This document shows positions 29,510-43,610 of a stretch of 64,000 nt of DNA, piece by piece. A model generated the notes under the pieces. That model was given only the letters and a program-made list of their open reading frames with translations. It was not told where the DNA came from and did no database searches. The stretch is taken from positions 1,853,501 to 1,917,500 of the forward strand of contig JAJTWR010000305.1 in NCBI GenBank assembly GCA_021613335.1, given 5' to 3'. Made by a program: the position numbers and the translations under genes. Numbering within the stretch: position 1 is the stretch's first letter; each line of letters starts with the position of its first letter. The stretch is from Whitmania pigra (taxonomy: Eukaryota; Annelida; Clitellata; Hirudinida; Haemopidae).

Positions 29510-30914
29510 CAATGATGGCATTAATGAATAAGAATGATAATTACAAGTCGATGATAAATATCATCTCTTTCGAGAAAGCATAGATAGTAAACAGATTCGT
29601 AGTAGACATTAATTACATTGTTGCAAGAATTGCAGTCAATTTCTTCAATAAAAAACTTTAAACAAGTGTTGAAACAATTAAACCAAAGGGTTTTGATTTA
29701 TTGTGCAACTATCAGCCCTAATGCATTTCCTGTTCTCCGCATAATTTATAAGCGAATATTCAACCCGTGGTTTGGATCGCAAAATTCGATGGCGGGAAAT
29801 TAGTCCGATGACCCTCTGCTCGCTTCTTGGAGTTTCAGGTTACTAGATGATTAAAATAGTGCCCCTTCACTCGGAATCCGTAGTACCATCATGAGAGGCA
29901 GATGTTTTACCTATTAGAAAACTTATCCGTGTAGGAGCGCATTTTAAAACTTGTCAAATAGAATCTATAGTCTAAGTTCCACAGAAGCAGGCAAAGTAAT
30001 AAATAGCAAAGTTTCAAAATTTTCAATTTGATGACACTAATGTTGTAATTATTACTGCAATTGTTTGGGAGGTTCAAACTCATCATCTTCAGCACTGTCG
30101 TCATCTGGAAGCATTAACTGGGGCGTGAACGTCGGGGCGTGATCCACTTTTGACACGCCCGACCAATCAGGAGTCGAGTCGCTATTACGATCTGACCCAA
30201 GAAACAATCAAGATATTGAAAGAGACGAGACTATTTGCTATATGGGAAAGCATTAACGGAATGAACTCCAAGAAATGGAATTAAGGAGTGCATCACTTAC
30301 AGCCGTGGCAATTAATTAATCGCTGAAATTAATAATTTCACAAAAGTATCGTTACTATTAATAGGCAATTTTTATGAATTTTAACAACTAAAGTTCTTCT
30401 GCGACTAATTATTCGCTTTATTTTTTGGCATGATATGTATGATGTAATACTAATTAAAATTTTTTAAAAAATAATATCAAATTTTTATGATATCGTAAAA
30501 GGCATTAGCCATCAATATTCAATAATTTTTAGCAAAATTGAGGCTAGGCGACTCATCGATAGAGGGGTTCCTACCTCTCGCTGAAAAAAGTGTTCCATTA
30601 TCAGTTGAAAGATTCGAAATAATTACCAGTTTTATTTCTAGAATCCTAAGTGATACAACGCACACAGAAATAAAGAAAAAGTAATAAATGTTACGCTGAG
30701 AGGTGTTCAGACAAAATCATTCTAAAATATCAAAACTAAGTGAAAGTATAAACAGCTCATGATAAATGCAACTGTATATGTCACAGACCAGTAATTTGGG
30801 TTATTAGCTATGCCATCTACATCCCAATCAGAAGATTCTAATGCAGACATTCTAAATGATTCAAGCCAAACAATAACGCGAGAATGCTATTATTACTTTC
30901 ATAATTTCGCTTTC
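29510..30914. other. Gap of 1.4 kb between two convergent genes
   Basis: This holds the 3' flanks of the unrecognised gene and of the paramyosin-like gene. TTTATT at 30631-30636 is AATAAA on the minus strand, a good poly(A) signal for the latter. A 47-codon minus-strand open stretch (about 30054-30192) begins after a possible acceptor and is rich in Asp/Glu/Pro. A 44-codon plus-strand frame begins at 30809 (MPSTSQSED...). Neither can be tied to a gene. Confidence 0.4.
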
Positions 30915-33900
30915 TTACATGGTCTTAGCAATCGAAGACGATGAGCGTGAAATGGACACCCGAGCAGATCCTGCCATGGGTGTAATGAATCCAGGTAGTA
31001 AATAGTTGCCGGTGGGCAATGAGCGCTCAAGAGCCACAAAACCAGCATTTGCCGGTTGCTGCTGATGTTGTTCTGAGACTTCATGAAATTGGCTCTGTAA
31101 TCTGCGATACTTGCTTGTAACAACTGCTACGACATCTTCCTGTCAAAACGATAAAGCTTTGCTAACTTAACAAATAATAATTTACCTAACTGCGGTAGCA
31201 AAGAAACGTTAATCACACACTCACCTACATTAAAATCTATTTTAGAAAGTGACTCACTGCTTCTAATAGTTGCTTCTTCAAGCGAGTCAAACTGGCCTGA
31301 GTTGATTCAAGTTGGTTAACTTTATCAGCCAACTCCTTAGCATCACTATCCTTAGCTGCTGCGAGTTCGTGGAGCAAACGATTCAACTTCCTATTCTCAG
31401 CTTGAGCTTCTCTGCATCTCTTCTGAACAGACTCCAGATCACTTTCCAGCCCTTTGCACTTCCATTAAATAAAATTAATTGATATAAATCTCAACAACTA
31501 TATTAACACATCAAGTGGTCATCAAATAAATTTAATTTCTCGCTCAATCAAATTCCTCTCACCCTTGCCTGAACCTTTCCCAGCAATATCTTTTCCTCCT
31601 TCAAAGCATTCTGTTCAACCTCCTCCAAAGCTGTATTGGCTTCTTCCAGATCCTTTTGCAGCTGTCTAATGGCTGAGTCTTTCCCTTGACTAAGTTCCAC
31701 TTGAACGTTCAAGGCTTCATTAACTCCGTCCAGTTCCAGTCGAAATCTTTCCACTTTTTCCTCTATTTCTCTGTTGTGATAACATAACAAATGTTAGTTA
31801 CTTGTTAATATAGTTTAAAGTGATCTTTTAAGGTGACCTATTGGTAGCATTGGCCTCTTCTAAAGCTAATCTTAATGAGTCGGCTTCAGCTTCGTGTCGT
31901 CTAGCATCGTTGCTTGCTGCTACTATTGCTAGAGTTAGTTCTGACAGTTTTTGTTCCTTTTCATGAAGTGCCAGTTCGACCATCTTTCTCCGATGCTCAG
32001 CCTAAGGGTTATAAAGACACAATTCATATAGCTGAATCTTTTTAACAAAAAATTGTTTCAAGAATTTTTGGGATGTTTCTACCTACTGCATCAAGTTTGG
32101 TGGCCGTTTTATCGAGCTCGGCATGATCTGCAGCTCTTCGCCTTTCAGAGCTGTTTAGTTGACTCTTGAGATCATCTCTTATGTGTTCCTCATTCACCAG
32201 AGCATTTTCCAATTCCTTTAATTAACCAGTAAGCAAAATTTTTTATAATCATTAAAAAAAAGTGTACCTATGAATTTTCGAGAAGAAATATGATTATGAT
32301 TATATGATTAAGTGTCTTATATAAACAAATGACCACTGCTAACTTTGAGTCTGTTAGTGAGAGCTTTGTTAGCTCTCACAAGTTCCGCTTGAGTCTTATT
32401 AGCCGAGTCAAGACTTGTTGATATCTGGAGGATCTCAGTTTCAAGATATTTCTTGGTGCGAGACAATTCTGTCTTGTGGCGAGCCTCAAACTCAAGGAGT
32501 TGATGTTGGTGTCCCTCCATAATTTTTTGCTTGGCTTTTCTAGAATTTGCATCACTTGTAAATATAACGCTTACCATATTATTCCCTCATTATCATTTTC
32601 CTCACTTTAGGTCATTAATCTCTTCATCTTTAAGTCTCAGCTCACCAACGAGTTCATCACTGGCTTGTTTTGCTAAAAAAGTGGAACTTTCAAAATTCTC
32701 TCGAGACTCTGACAGTTTCTTTTCGAGATCATTTGTTACACTTTTCAGTTTTGAGACCTCTCTCTCAAGGTCCAATTTGGAAGAATGAAGAGCTTGAGAT
32801 TGAAGCCTTATTTCATCCCCTTGTTGTTTGAATTCGTTTGTCCTGTCTTAAATGTTTTTAAAAAAATATCTAAGTTTTCCTCTTAAAATCTCACTTTTAA
32901 TGACATCTTACCATTGGCAAGCTTCAGTTCTCTTAACAAACTTTCGCATTTGCCTTCTTTGTCTGAAAAGGAAGATTTAATTTTTGCCAACTCGGTCTGA
33001 AGCTCGGCTATAGACGCCTGGGACTTCTGGAAATTTGCGCTGACTTCGTCAATTTCGTGATTCAGCTCAGAAATCAGAAAATCCGATTGCTTCAACTTTT
33101 TGGAGAGATCTGCCGATTCTGCTTTGCTCTGAATAAAGTGAATGTCTAACGCTGATCTATTTAATATTCATTTAATAGTCTTAAAATAATAACACTTATA
33201 ATAACAGTTCGATCATCATTAGTTAAATAATTATCTGAATTATTAATTAAATCAAACGATATTTAAGGTTGAAACGATTCGCCGGAGAAATCGCTTTGTT
33301 CGCTGATTAAGATAGAAATAGTGTTCAAATAATAAGTCAAGATAACGAACCTTTTCTATTTCGTCGATAAGATCCTTGATTTCCAAGACGAGTTTTGAAT
33401 TGTCCTTTTCTGTTTTAGAAAGTTTCTTTTGCACGAGATTCAAACTGTTCTCCAATTCTGCTATCTTGCTCAGATACTTTTTCCTTGATCATAAGCAAGT
33501 ATGAATGTTAGACAATCTTTAGGGTAGAGCAAGTCTATCACCATGGTAAGTCCATCAATGGACCTTAAGGCCTCAAGTTATCTTTACTATCGTGTATTAA
33601 ATCATTTAATTTCATTCAATAGAGCTATTTCTAGTGATGATTATTTCATACATAGTTAAATACTATTTACCTTAGGGCCTCATTCTCCTCAGCAGATACA
33701 CTCAAATCTTTTTCAGCTTTATTTTTGTAGGTCGAGAAATCATTTTGTAATTTCTGAACTTGTACGAAGAAGAGGTGTGACTTCTGCCGCTCATCTTCTA
33801 GACTGGCATGGAGTTCACCCAACTCCGCCTGGAGTGAGTTGGCTTTCGAAATCAGATGTGGTTTTTCCTAAGGACAAAAATTATCAACCCGAAGATAAAA

Positions 33901-36900
33901 TGACTAAATGTCTTGATTAAATTTTTGTCAACATTTTGTTTTCTATTCCTTACTGCTTGATCTTCTTCGATGGTAGCCTTTAAATTTTCGATTTCTCTCA
34001 GATTCTTCTTGTTATTCCTGGAGAGTTCGTCGACATTACTTTCCAGGATTTTGAGCCTCGATTGGAGTTCTCCGTTCTCATTGATGAGTTTAGTTTTCAA
34101 CTTACACAGATCCTCAAGTTGACGTGTTTTTTCTTCCGATTCCGAGTGTAGGCGTCTCAGCTCGAGGTCATACGTCCCAATTTTGGACTCCAAGTTTGCC
34201 TTTTCAATTTAAGGATGGTTCTAAAATGTGTTTACGTCTCCATCGTCATCAGTATGTATTCTAACCTTCGCAGCTTGGATTTTCTCGAGATTTCCAGTTA
34301 ATTCGCCAAGTTCAAGTAGAAGACTCTTCTTGTCTGCTTCACTCCTGCATGGTTGATCGAAGGAACATTCTATCTAATCACCGGTTGTTTATTAATGTCA
34401 TGGTTGAGTCTGGCAGACAACCAGATATGTCTTCTAGATTTACTAATAATAATTTATAGCTCGCGAGTACATTTAATTAAATATCGATTATTTGTTTATA
34501 ACCCGTATTTATTAGCCAACCCACCTGTTTCTTTGGTTAGTGAGATGGTCTATTTGTTCAGTCATTTCATTGATGATATCTTTATTCTTCTTTTTGAGGC
34601 TAACTTCCGTTTCTTCGCTCTCTCGCAAAAGTTTTTCATAATCGTGTCTCAGATTTTGCAATTCTTGATCTTTTCTTCTCATCGAGTCCATCTGATTAAT
34701 TTGCCATTTTTATTTTATAAAAAATCTTTTCACGTTTTATTAAACTTTAGATTGCCAAATATTTCTAACTTTAGTTTAAATCTACTCAACATCTAAACCA
34801 ATAGGAAGAACTTATTATTGCATTTATTTATCAATACTACCATCTATAACATAGAGGCTAAGAGCTAACCAACTGTTATCTGTAACATTCAATTTAAACT
34901 CATGTCACAGCTGGGTCTCTGAGACCACCGGACAAGTCTCCTAGATTTGATATTGATAGGATGATTTGTGGCACGTGAGTGTATTTCATTAGATTTTAGG
35001 TTAAAGCCATCCAATGATATTCTTAAACTCCAGTCGGAGGTAATTGAAAATAATGGTTAATGTTTTTAGGACAACCGCTTTAATCAACTGGTAGGCGTGT
35101 AGTGACCTTATTTCATATATTTTGATTGGCTGATATTTTAGTAGAATTTGTTAGGATTGGCTGATATTTTAGTAGATTTTATTAAAATGGCTAATCAGAT
35201 CCAGCGCTTATAAATATGGGCTCGACGAGAGCTGTTTTAAGGCTGATGAGAATGGTTTTGATGACTGGTTTCTGACAGTTTCCTGCGGTTTTTAATCTAA
35301 GATTTTAGCTTATAAATAAAGCTTTAGTTCCAATTCCTTGTTTCTGGTAAAGAACTGGGTGTTGGTGGTGGCAGCGGTAGTACCTATTACGGGCTTCGAG
35401 TGAAGAACGTGACAACTCAAATCATGATTATTGCAACTAGCTGCTAGTTATTAAAATATTATAAACTGATGGTAATTGTAAACTCACGTGTCCTAAAACT
35501 TTACCCTCTAATCCATCGCACTGTTCACTTTGCAGATTAAGTTCTTCCATCAAGTAGGTGTATTGTTCTTGTGCCTTTTAAAGAAAACATCATTTCGAAT
35601 GTGCTCATAACAATCAGTGATTTCAAGAAATAGTTTAATATGTCTGTAAGTTGTCGCACTTTTTTTTAAATTAGATTGTATTTACTAATTTAATGATGGT
35701 CGCAAAGTTTCCGATTTAGTGTACGTGACACAAATTAACTTTTAAAAACCATGCAGAATATATGCAGAGTAAGAGAGAATGTCCTTTCCACAATTTTAGC
35801 AGATAAACGATTGTTGTATTTTATTTATTAGCTTAAATTAAAATCACATAACATTATTACTGTTTTTATTATTTGTATTAATTACATGGTTACTTAATTT
35901 TATTACTTGTTATATTATGATTTATTTTAATGACAGCGTGGAGTATACTAAGACAATCACACTAACAGCCAATCTTGCTTGTCTTTCAGTTTGTAGCTCC
36001 TCCTCTAGGCTTTGAACCTTTACCTGGAAATGGAGTGGATAGACGGATGATTGAATGAATGGTTAAGAGATGTGCATTTGGTTAAGCCAACATTATTTAA
36101 AATGATGATCTTGAATGAATCTTCAGGTTAATCCTTATCGGCATAAGTAATATGTTTATAAATATATGTGTTTTTAAAATATTTGTTTTTCATCAATCAA
36201 TCTCACTTCCAAACGGTTGGACGTATCAGGAGAAAGACCTCTGTAAACCTGGTACCTACTGAAACCTGAGTCAAAATCCCCATTTGCCACAGACATTACT
36301 TTTCTGAGAAAAGAATTGTTTAATTTATTAAAGTATTTTCACTTTATTAACAAATTCTAATTGGCATTTAGGCCTATAACATATGATGAAATGAAATTAT
36401 CCAATCCTCCGACGCTAACGGCGACAACTATGTTGATGGCGGCAATGACGACAACAACAAAAAAAAAGAAAAGAAGGTTAATAAGAATAATCATAGTAGT
36501 CTTATCTATTTTTTTTAATAAATTCCAGTAACGATGAAAATATATTAAATAAATTTTAAATATATTCGCTTGATTTTACTTAAATCATTTAACTTATCCT
36601 TCAAACTGTATTGCCGATAGGCTTCTAACACCGTTTGTGAAAGAATAAAATAAATTATATAATGTGTGGAGTGAAACAAAAAATTGTCAAAAAATAGAGA
36701 AACTAAATATTCAATTAGCAAGTGGACACTATTATTTGCAAATATCATGTATTGCGCAATCCCTGTTTCCAGTTAGGGCATGACGATCACTTGCTAGTTA
36801 TTTGCTGAATAGGAATATTGGATATCGAGTCGATCTTTTAAAATTTGTTGAAATTTGTGTTATTTGGAATTCTATAACCTTAATTATTTTCCGTGGAAAT

Positions 36901-37108
36901 ATTCTAAATTTAACAATAACAAACTTGATCTTATAATACTTAATTACAAAAAATAAATAATGTTTTTTTGAACAGGGTTGTAAAAATAAGTTAAAAATTT
37001 AGAGAAATCAAAATAAATAAGTAAACGATTAAACAAAACCGAATAAATTTCAGGCGATTCCTACCTCCTGCTCATCTTCACGGCAATCGAGGCTGAAGCG
37101 TCCTCCAT
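30915..37108 (-). CDS. Paramyosin-like myosin-rod protein
   Basis: Seventeen exons on the minus strand, all in phase: 37108-37065, 36303-36207, 36023-35967, 35574-35488, 34691-34525, 34344-34266, 34199-33954, 33867-33671, 33483-33351, 33128-32912, 32843-32606, 32554-32344, 32215-32087, 32001-31838, 31770-31563, 31458-31258 and 31139-30915. The product is 899 residues, the usual paramyosin size. A short non-helical head (MSRRKVMSVANGDFDSGFS) leads into continuous heptad coiled coil without a motor domain. Stretches such as NEMTEQIDHLTNQRNR and LEDLCKLKTKLINENGELQ are typical of myosin tails. The Ser-rich C-terminal tail (SARVSISRSSSSIAKTM) is non-helical. Paramyosin forms the core of invertebrate thick filaments. 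A myosin-rod isoform from an internal promoter of a myosin gene is less likely, since no head exons lie upstream within the window. Confidence 0.75.
34903..35414 (+). mobile_element. Solo LTR of a retrotransposon in a paramyosin-like gene intron
   Basis: A 512-base element starts TGTCAC and ends GTGACA, flanked on both sides by ACTCA (34898-34902 and 35415-35419), a perfect 5-bp target duplication. Inside are a 22-base direct repeat (GATTGGCTGATATTTTAGTAGA, at about 35124 and 35155), a TATA box (CTTATAAATATGGG, 35207-35220) and AATAAAG at 35315, in the order expected for U3-R-U5 on the plus strand. There is no internal domain, so it arose by LTR-LTR recombination. It lies antisense to the host gene. 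Confidence 0.85.
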
Positions 37109-38075
37109 GATCGAAATTGTGCCAAATAATCACCACAGAAATTAAATTTTGATATTTGAATTATTTTTAACACTTCCTAATTGAAAATAATTAGTTCGAA
37201 TTGTACAATGACGTATTATATTCCTCCTGCCTTCCTAAAAATTAGAAACGATAATTTAACTCACTGAATTTAAAATAAGATCAAAAACGTAATGCAACAT
37301 ATAATGAAAAGGCTAAATGGATAAATATTGAAAGTGAACTTTATAAAAAAAAATATTTTTAGAATACGCGAAAGTGATAATTCAGTTCAAATTTTTACCT
37401 CCAGAGTTAGCCTATCTTGCCAGATCTACCTTTTCCAACTAGCCCAAGGAAATATAAGAAGGCTGCGACAACAGACGCTTTCTAGGGAAGCTTCATAGTG
37501 CTTAAAAGCTGTTCGATGAGAAAGAGAGATTGTGCAGTGTAGGTAAGAGGAGGCACATTGAGTAATGAAGATAGAAAACTGATGATAATAATGATTTCTC
37601 GTTTAATCACTTTATAAAATGTATGTTGCATGTATAATGTAGCGAATATTTGTTGTGTTATTATTGTAATTTTTGTACAAGTAGATATCGTCAATAAAAT
37701 AACCCTAGAGAGTCGGGAATAAAAAAATCGTGCACATCTCTAAGGAGCAGAGTCAAGACTTTCTAATGTTCAAGTCTTAGTCTTTTTTGAAGAAATGGGA
37801 ACGCAATATATTTTATTGAAATAGATAAAAGAGGACAATGAACGATGTCCAATCAAGCTTGTAAACAGCAATACTTGTGTGCATTTTTGCCATTTGTAAC
37901 AGAAAGGTCAGGGAGTTTTTGGAGTTTGGAATTGTGTCACTCGCATTTTATAGAATAGTGGTAACAGTTGCTCTCAAATCATTAACTGTCAGTTGTTATT
38001 CTAATCACTTTGTATGATTTAATAAATCTCATTTGCATTGAATTTACATAGTTAACAATGTTTGTATCGTAGTTA

Positions 38076-38106
<31 letters not shown>

Positions 38107-38110
38107 CATT

Positions 38111-38142
<32 letters not shown>

Positions 38143-39394
38143 AATTCTCGTTCCAATGATGCTATCTGAGTAACCACTCCAATCAGACTTAGGCGAGTAT
38201 GGCTATACTTGCTAAGCTTTCATCAACGGAGCGGCAACTCATTTCTGAGTAGGAGTTAAAGCGAGATAGTGGTGCAACGCAGCAGAGGCGAGCAAAACCA
38301 CAAATTGGCGCAAATGGTTTTACTAAGACCGGAATAAATTGGTTGTCATACAATCTGCTTTGTTTATCTTGTTATTCTTGTTTTGATATGCAGACAAACA
38401 CTTTTACTTCAATGAATAATTAAAACAAGTTGATGAGCCATTGAATAAAGTAACATGTTCTGCACAGAACCTTGCTAGATGATAATAATTTTTATTGTCA
38501 TCATTTGAACAAATAAATTTATTTTAATTGAGATTTTTATAAAAGATCTAATAAGAAAATGTATGGCTATTGTAATTGTTGTAACTGAAGTTATTTAATT
38601 TCGAGTCTTCCAATCGTTCTTTCCAGATTTAGTCCTGTTTTCTGGAGTTAGCTTGATTCATGGAATTCATTAAGAAATTAAAACCGGGTTTTCTGAATAC
38701 GACCCCTCGAGTTCTCTTCTCATTCACATCTTTTCGACCATGAGGAGTCACAACCTTAAACTTCTTACTCGTACATTCTGATAAATATTATTTTAGCAAG
38801 AATCAAAGGAATTTCCAACCGAATTTAATTTATGCCCCCTAAATCCGCTCACTGGTTCCAAGCGTCCGCCATTGCATAAATCGTATCGCCATTTCATTTG
38901 AATTCTGCTACCCGTTCAACAGACAAGCAGATGCATAGTTAGGGGTTTAGGGGTGAATCCAAATAGTTAGAAAGAAAGCAACCACAATCAGAAACATTTT
39001 AAAGCAATTTTGAGACTAATCCATAAACTATTATGAATTTAATAAGAAAACCGGCTTAGATTTTGATCAAAATTTAAACTTGTTGTGAATCACATATAAT
39101 TTAATTGCATCGCATAATTATTTTGGCGGACTCATAGGCGGTTTATTAATTTGTAATTTAAAATTGTTAGCATAAATTAAACAATATTTTTTTGTTTTAA
39201 TTAATTATTAAATTATAATAAAATTATGTAAATTTATAAAAATTTTGTAATATCAACATGATTTTGAAACCTTTATTTTGAAAAGTCTATGTTTTTATTT
39301 ACATCTTTATTTGTGGCGGTAAATGTGGGAAAGTTCGATCTTCCACAAAAATTAATAACGATCGAGTTAAGAAAGAATAATTAAAATATGCGGG
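37109..39394. other. Intergenic region, 2.3 kb, with a trinucleotide microsatellite
   Basis: It separates the divergent starts of the paramyosin-like gene and the 1185-residue protein. Apart from an ATT/ATC microsatellite at about 38074-38143 I see no gene or element. If the rod gene is muscle-specific, its enhancers would most likely be here. Confidence 0.5.
38074..38143. repeat. ATT/ATC trinucleotide microsatellite
   Basis: An ATT run changes into an ATC run of about nine units, a compound simple repeat. Confidence 0.9.
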
Positions 39395-42300
39395 ATGGGT
39401 TCTCATAACGACTTATTTGAATTAAATTTGGAATGCAGTTCAAGTAACTTTAAGAAAAATTTCATATCTATTATTGAAAAGGTAGGGTGCTTAGCAGTAA
39501 ACACGTTTGTTGGAATAATTAAGCATACCTTTTCTTACCGAAATAAATTGATGGCATTAAGTGTAGCAGGTTTCGATTCTCTTAACCAGCTCGATCTGCA
39601 AATTTTAGGGCCTTTTGTTCAAACACCACGTCTTATTGAATTATGCACTTTTCGAAACAGTTCACGAAACTTGCAGATCAGGGTAAACACACCGATGAGG
39701 TAGACATAGAATCCTTAGAAATAGTGGTGGACAAAGGTTTGAATCATTTTGACCTAAATTAAACATTCATCTGTTTCTGCTAAGGCAAATTATTCGTTAA
39801 TAATGCAAATATTTGTTGACTCACAAAAATGTAGTAGTTTACTTATTTGAACTTAATACAAGGCATGATTCTCAAGGTTTCTTGAAAGATGCAAAAAGAA
39901 AGAGTTTTGGGAAGTCGTTGCTGGCTAGCGAACTCGACACAAGTAAGTTTTTCTAAATTTGCACATTTGAAATTATTGGATTAAAGCTAATGCAAGGTTG
40001 GAAGCATTAAAATACATTGTTCTACATATATATACTACTTTTCCAATAGAATTGCCATTATTCAAATTTAAGTTGAGAGACCACATTCTTGACTAGACAT
40101 GAAATTTATTTTTTAAGTGTGTTGTAAATATTTTATTATTTCATTTCATTTATTTTGTGGTTTTTATGACCAATAAATTGCTTAATTTTAAATTAACAAT
40201 TATTTTTATTCAATCTCAGGTTCTCCAAACAATGCTAATAAGGGTGGAAGCCAGGTATGTAATTTTCTGCATTACTTCAGCAGAACTGTAATAATTGCTA
40301 CAACTCCCATTTTCAGACTAATAATTTGTCAAATCGCCAAACTCTTCCTTGGAATTTTAAGGAAATCTTTGATAATGACTTTAATGAATTCTGTAACTCT
40401 AAGGACCACGATAAAAGCCTTAACTATGAGGGTGTGATTCACAAAAAACTTACTTATGAAGATATTAAGTTGGATGATCTTCTCGAACCAAGTGATGCAG
40501 AGAGTATTTCATCTAGTTTTACAGAGGATTCAAATGACGAATCAGATGATATCGATTGCCCCCTGTCCGATAGCTTGAACCACAACACGTCCACAGATAT
40601 GAAATCGCCGAGCAGTGTTGCAAGTCCGAGTACAAAGGATGACGCTGCTTCGAAGCTGTCGAACGATGACATCGTCGTGAATTGTCACAAAGTCACAGAT
40701 GGATGTAAATCTGAATTGTGCCAAGAAACAACCGGCAGTGCATCAGTAGCCAGCAGTTCTGATGAGATAAACTCTAGAAATTCCATCAGTCTCTCTTCTA
40801 CAAATAATAACATGATTCTACAAGATGAAGATTTTGTGGGGCTGAATGAATCATTGCCATGCGTTGAACGTTCATTGACCGATGGAGTTCTTGACTTGAG
40901 ATGCCACAAAACCCCCACCAGGCCTGATATTGTGATTTCTTCAAATGATATTGAACAATTTTCTGGTTTGAAACAATGTGCCATTGAAAAATCCAAGAAA
41001 AGGATTCTTCTCTCATCAATTACCGAAAATAGCGTTCATCCTCCAACTTTAAATAGATCTTCATTGCTCAAAGAAGACTTTCAAGGCACATTGAACCTCA
41101 ATAAGAACAGCCCTCCTGATGAACTCACCAATCCAATTCAAATTCTTAAAGAAGTTGCACATCATTCTGATGAAGCATTTCACTCAAATGAGGATCGCAT
41201 CAGAAATCATAAACAAAAAGATCTTAAGTCGGCTCGTGACAAGAATTCAGAAATGCTTCCGTTACTTCAGGGCAGGCAATTTAAACATAACCTCTTTGAT
41301 CCATCTTTAAATGAAACATTCAAAGTAGATTCGGCATGTCAATGTAAGATGCACTCTGAAATTTGTCTTAAAATGATCCCCAATCTGGATTCAGTTAATT
41401 ATAAAAATGATGTTTCTCCTGTCAACAATCAGTCAAAAACAAAGAGGAATGATTCGAATGAAACGTTCTTTGTAAACAAATCCGGTGATTCTGCTTTAAA
41501 CGGAGCTCGTACGGCTCTTCCAAATACACATTCCAGCAGACTTTTTACACCGAAATGTGACTTTTCAGAAGTTGTTCCGGAGGGAGCCAAAGGTCTTTTT
41601 CAGACATCACAGTTACTTTGGAATGCATTCACGGGGAGCAGAAATAATTTCAGTAATTACAGGCGCATTGATGGTCAGCGTGTGCCAGTTGATCTAAAAG
41701 CACAGCCTCATACATTTTCTCCTCTTGCTGAAACAGTAGTGGAAAGTGAACACTTTATTGGTTTCGTTTTGCCAAAATGCCCACAAATTTCTTTTGAAGA
41801 GGCTCCATTCAACTCAGCCCCGTTGAATACAAATTTTGCTTCGTCTTGCGGTGCATCGCGGATTGCACGGGAGAAAACTACTGGAGATAATTCGGTGTCG
41901 CGCTCGAGCATTTTCAAACATGATGACGGCAATGCTCTTCCTAACAAACATCCCGGTGAAGCATCGAAAAATGCAGCTGTTTCAAACTGTGGGAATAACG
42001 AAACCTCTTCGAAATGTGTTAAAGATTCCAAAAGTAATATCCGCACGAAAAATGAGTTAGAAGTTAGGAATTTAGAATTTACTCAAGCACGGAAGAAATT
42101 TCTAGGATTTTTATCAAGTACAAATTTTGATGGTGATTTCAAATCTGGAGTGAACAATTCTGTGGTGCTAAAAAACTGTGCAAACATCAAACTATCCCCT
42201 AATTTGATGCCATCTCAACAGGAAGCAGGTTTAACTGACAAGTTTTTACAGGTGACTACTTGCCTTGAAGATGATAAGGTGATTTCACGTTCAGTTGATT

Positions 42301-43610
42301 TAGATTTGATTCCCGATTCAGAGCAAATGTGTTCCTCTGTTAAGGCATTAAACTTTGCCAAGACTGCAAGTAATCACATTAGCAAGAATCGAAGGACAAG
42401 TTGTAGACAATTGGAGAACATTACTAATCATATTCCAAGCAATAGAAATTCACTTGAAAATAACATTGAATCAGATGGCCTCACTTCATTTAAGACTCCG
42501 GGTGATGTTGGAAAGCAAATTAATTCGAATCTTAACGAACCGTCGTTCAGTAAAAGATTACTTGAAAACAAAGAAGCATTCGACGTTGCCCGCGAAAGGT
42601 TTTTTAAAACTCGCTCCTCTTTCGAAGGGACCCAGAATAATAAGATTTCATCTACGGAGCTCTCTGAAAATAAAACGATGAATGTTACAAGAAATGTTAA
42701 CAAAACTCCTGCAGCGTTTACAGAGTCAGAGTTGATCAGAAATAGAAATGAAGAGTTTGTAGAACCCCATACTCGTGCCATGCAATCGCATCAATCTTCT
42801 GTTGACAATTTGCCTTATAGCAGAGGAAGTTCAAAAAAATTCGTTTATGAAAAGGAGATGAGACTGACTGAAAAATTTAACAATAAAGAACCAAAAAATG
42901 GAATAAATAAGATGAATACTTTTCTGATTAAACAAAAGAACTACAAAAAATCAAATTATAGCAATTTAAAGCCATGCACTAACATTGATGATGCCATTGA
43001 GCCCTGCTCACTTTTGTACAGCTCATCTGATTACGAATCAGAGAGTGACACAGCAGCAGAAAAAGTGTCCATTGGGGACATGGTCAAAAAGAAAGAAATG
43101 CAGCGAAAATACATTTCACTTTCTACTCAGAGAATGATAAGTGCTTTGCCTGAAAATAATGTCTGTGAATTTGAAAAATATGAAGAAGATTCTTTGGTGT
43201 CTGCATTAGAAAATCCATCTGTCATTCGATGTACAAAAAACAAGTCAACATCTACGAAAATGTTGAAAAGAAAGATGGAATGTGAGAGTGATTCTGATGA
43301 CGTGTTTAATATTTCTAACTACTCCGACAGTCTTGATCAGTTGTCCAAAAAGCACGTTGTGCCCGTTGAGCACTCAAGAAAAAAGTTGGATAGGTTAGAC
43401 AGAAAGTGCTCCTACAAGACCAGAGCTAGAATGAATAACGGCAAAGGTGAGGTTAATTCTGGATTGGTTTTGGTTAAGGAGAGACCTACATCCAAATTGT
43501 ATTGTGCAAATGATGACATGAATGATGCCTTTAGCCTTACAGATAAACAGACTTATTCTAGAGCCGGTCAACCCAGAAAGAAAAAATTGATGGTCGCTAA
43601 TTACATTTAA
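39395..43610 (+). CDS. Unrecognised large, apparently disordered protein
   Basis: Five exons: 39395-39481, 39661-39736, 39877-39942, 40220-40254 and 40317-43610, giving 1185 residues with consistent phases; the last exon carries 1097 of them. The first roughly 80 residues (KKNFISIIEKFTKLADQGK and ESLEIVVDKGFLKDAKRK) look like a small helical domain. The rest is Ser/Asn/Asp/Lys-rich, low in hydrophobic clusters and probably disordered, with acidic Ser stretches (DAESISSSFTEDSNDESDD), KRKMECESDSDD near the C-terminus and a basic end (QPRKKKLMVANYI). This composition is common in nuclear chromatin, centromere or DNA-repair scaffolds, but I recognise no domain and claim no function. There is no signal peptide or membrane segment. 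Exons 2-4 are short and rest on phase and splice-site evidence. Confidence 0.7.

Noticed and set aside
30054..30192. Minus-strand acidic terminal exon
   Set aside because: It has a possible acceptor, but no upstream exon could be found before the paramyosin-like gene, so it cannot be supported as a gene.
39600..39703. Alternative exon in the frame GPFVQTPRLIEL...
   Set aside because: Another frame starting at 39661 (FTKLADQGK...) has a good acceptor and donor and joins both neighbours in phase; this one does not.
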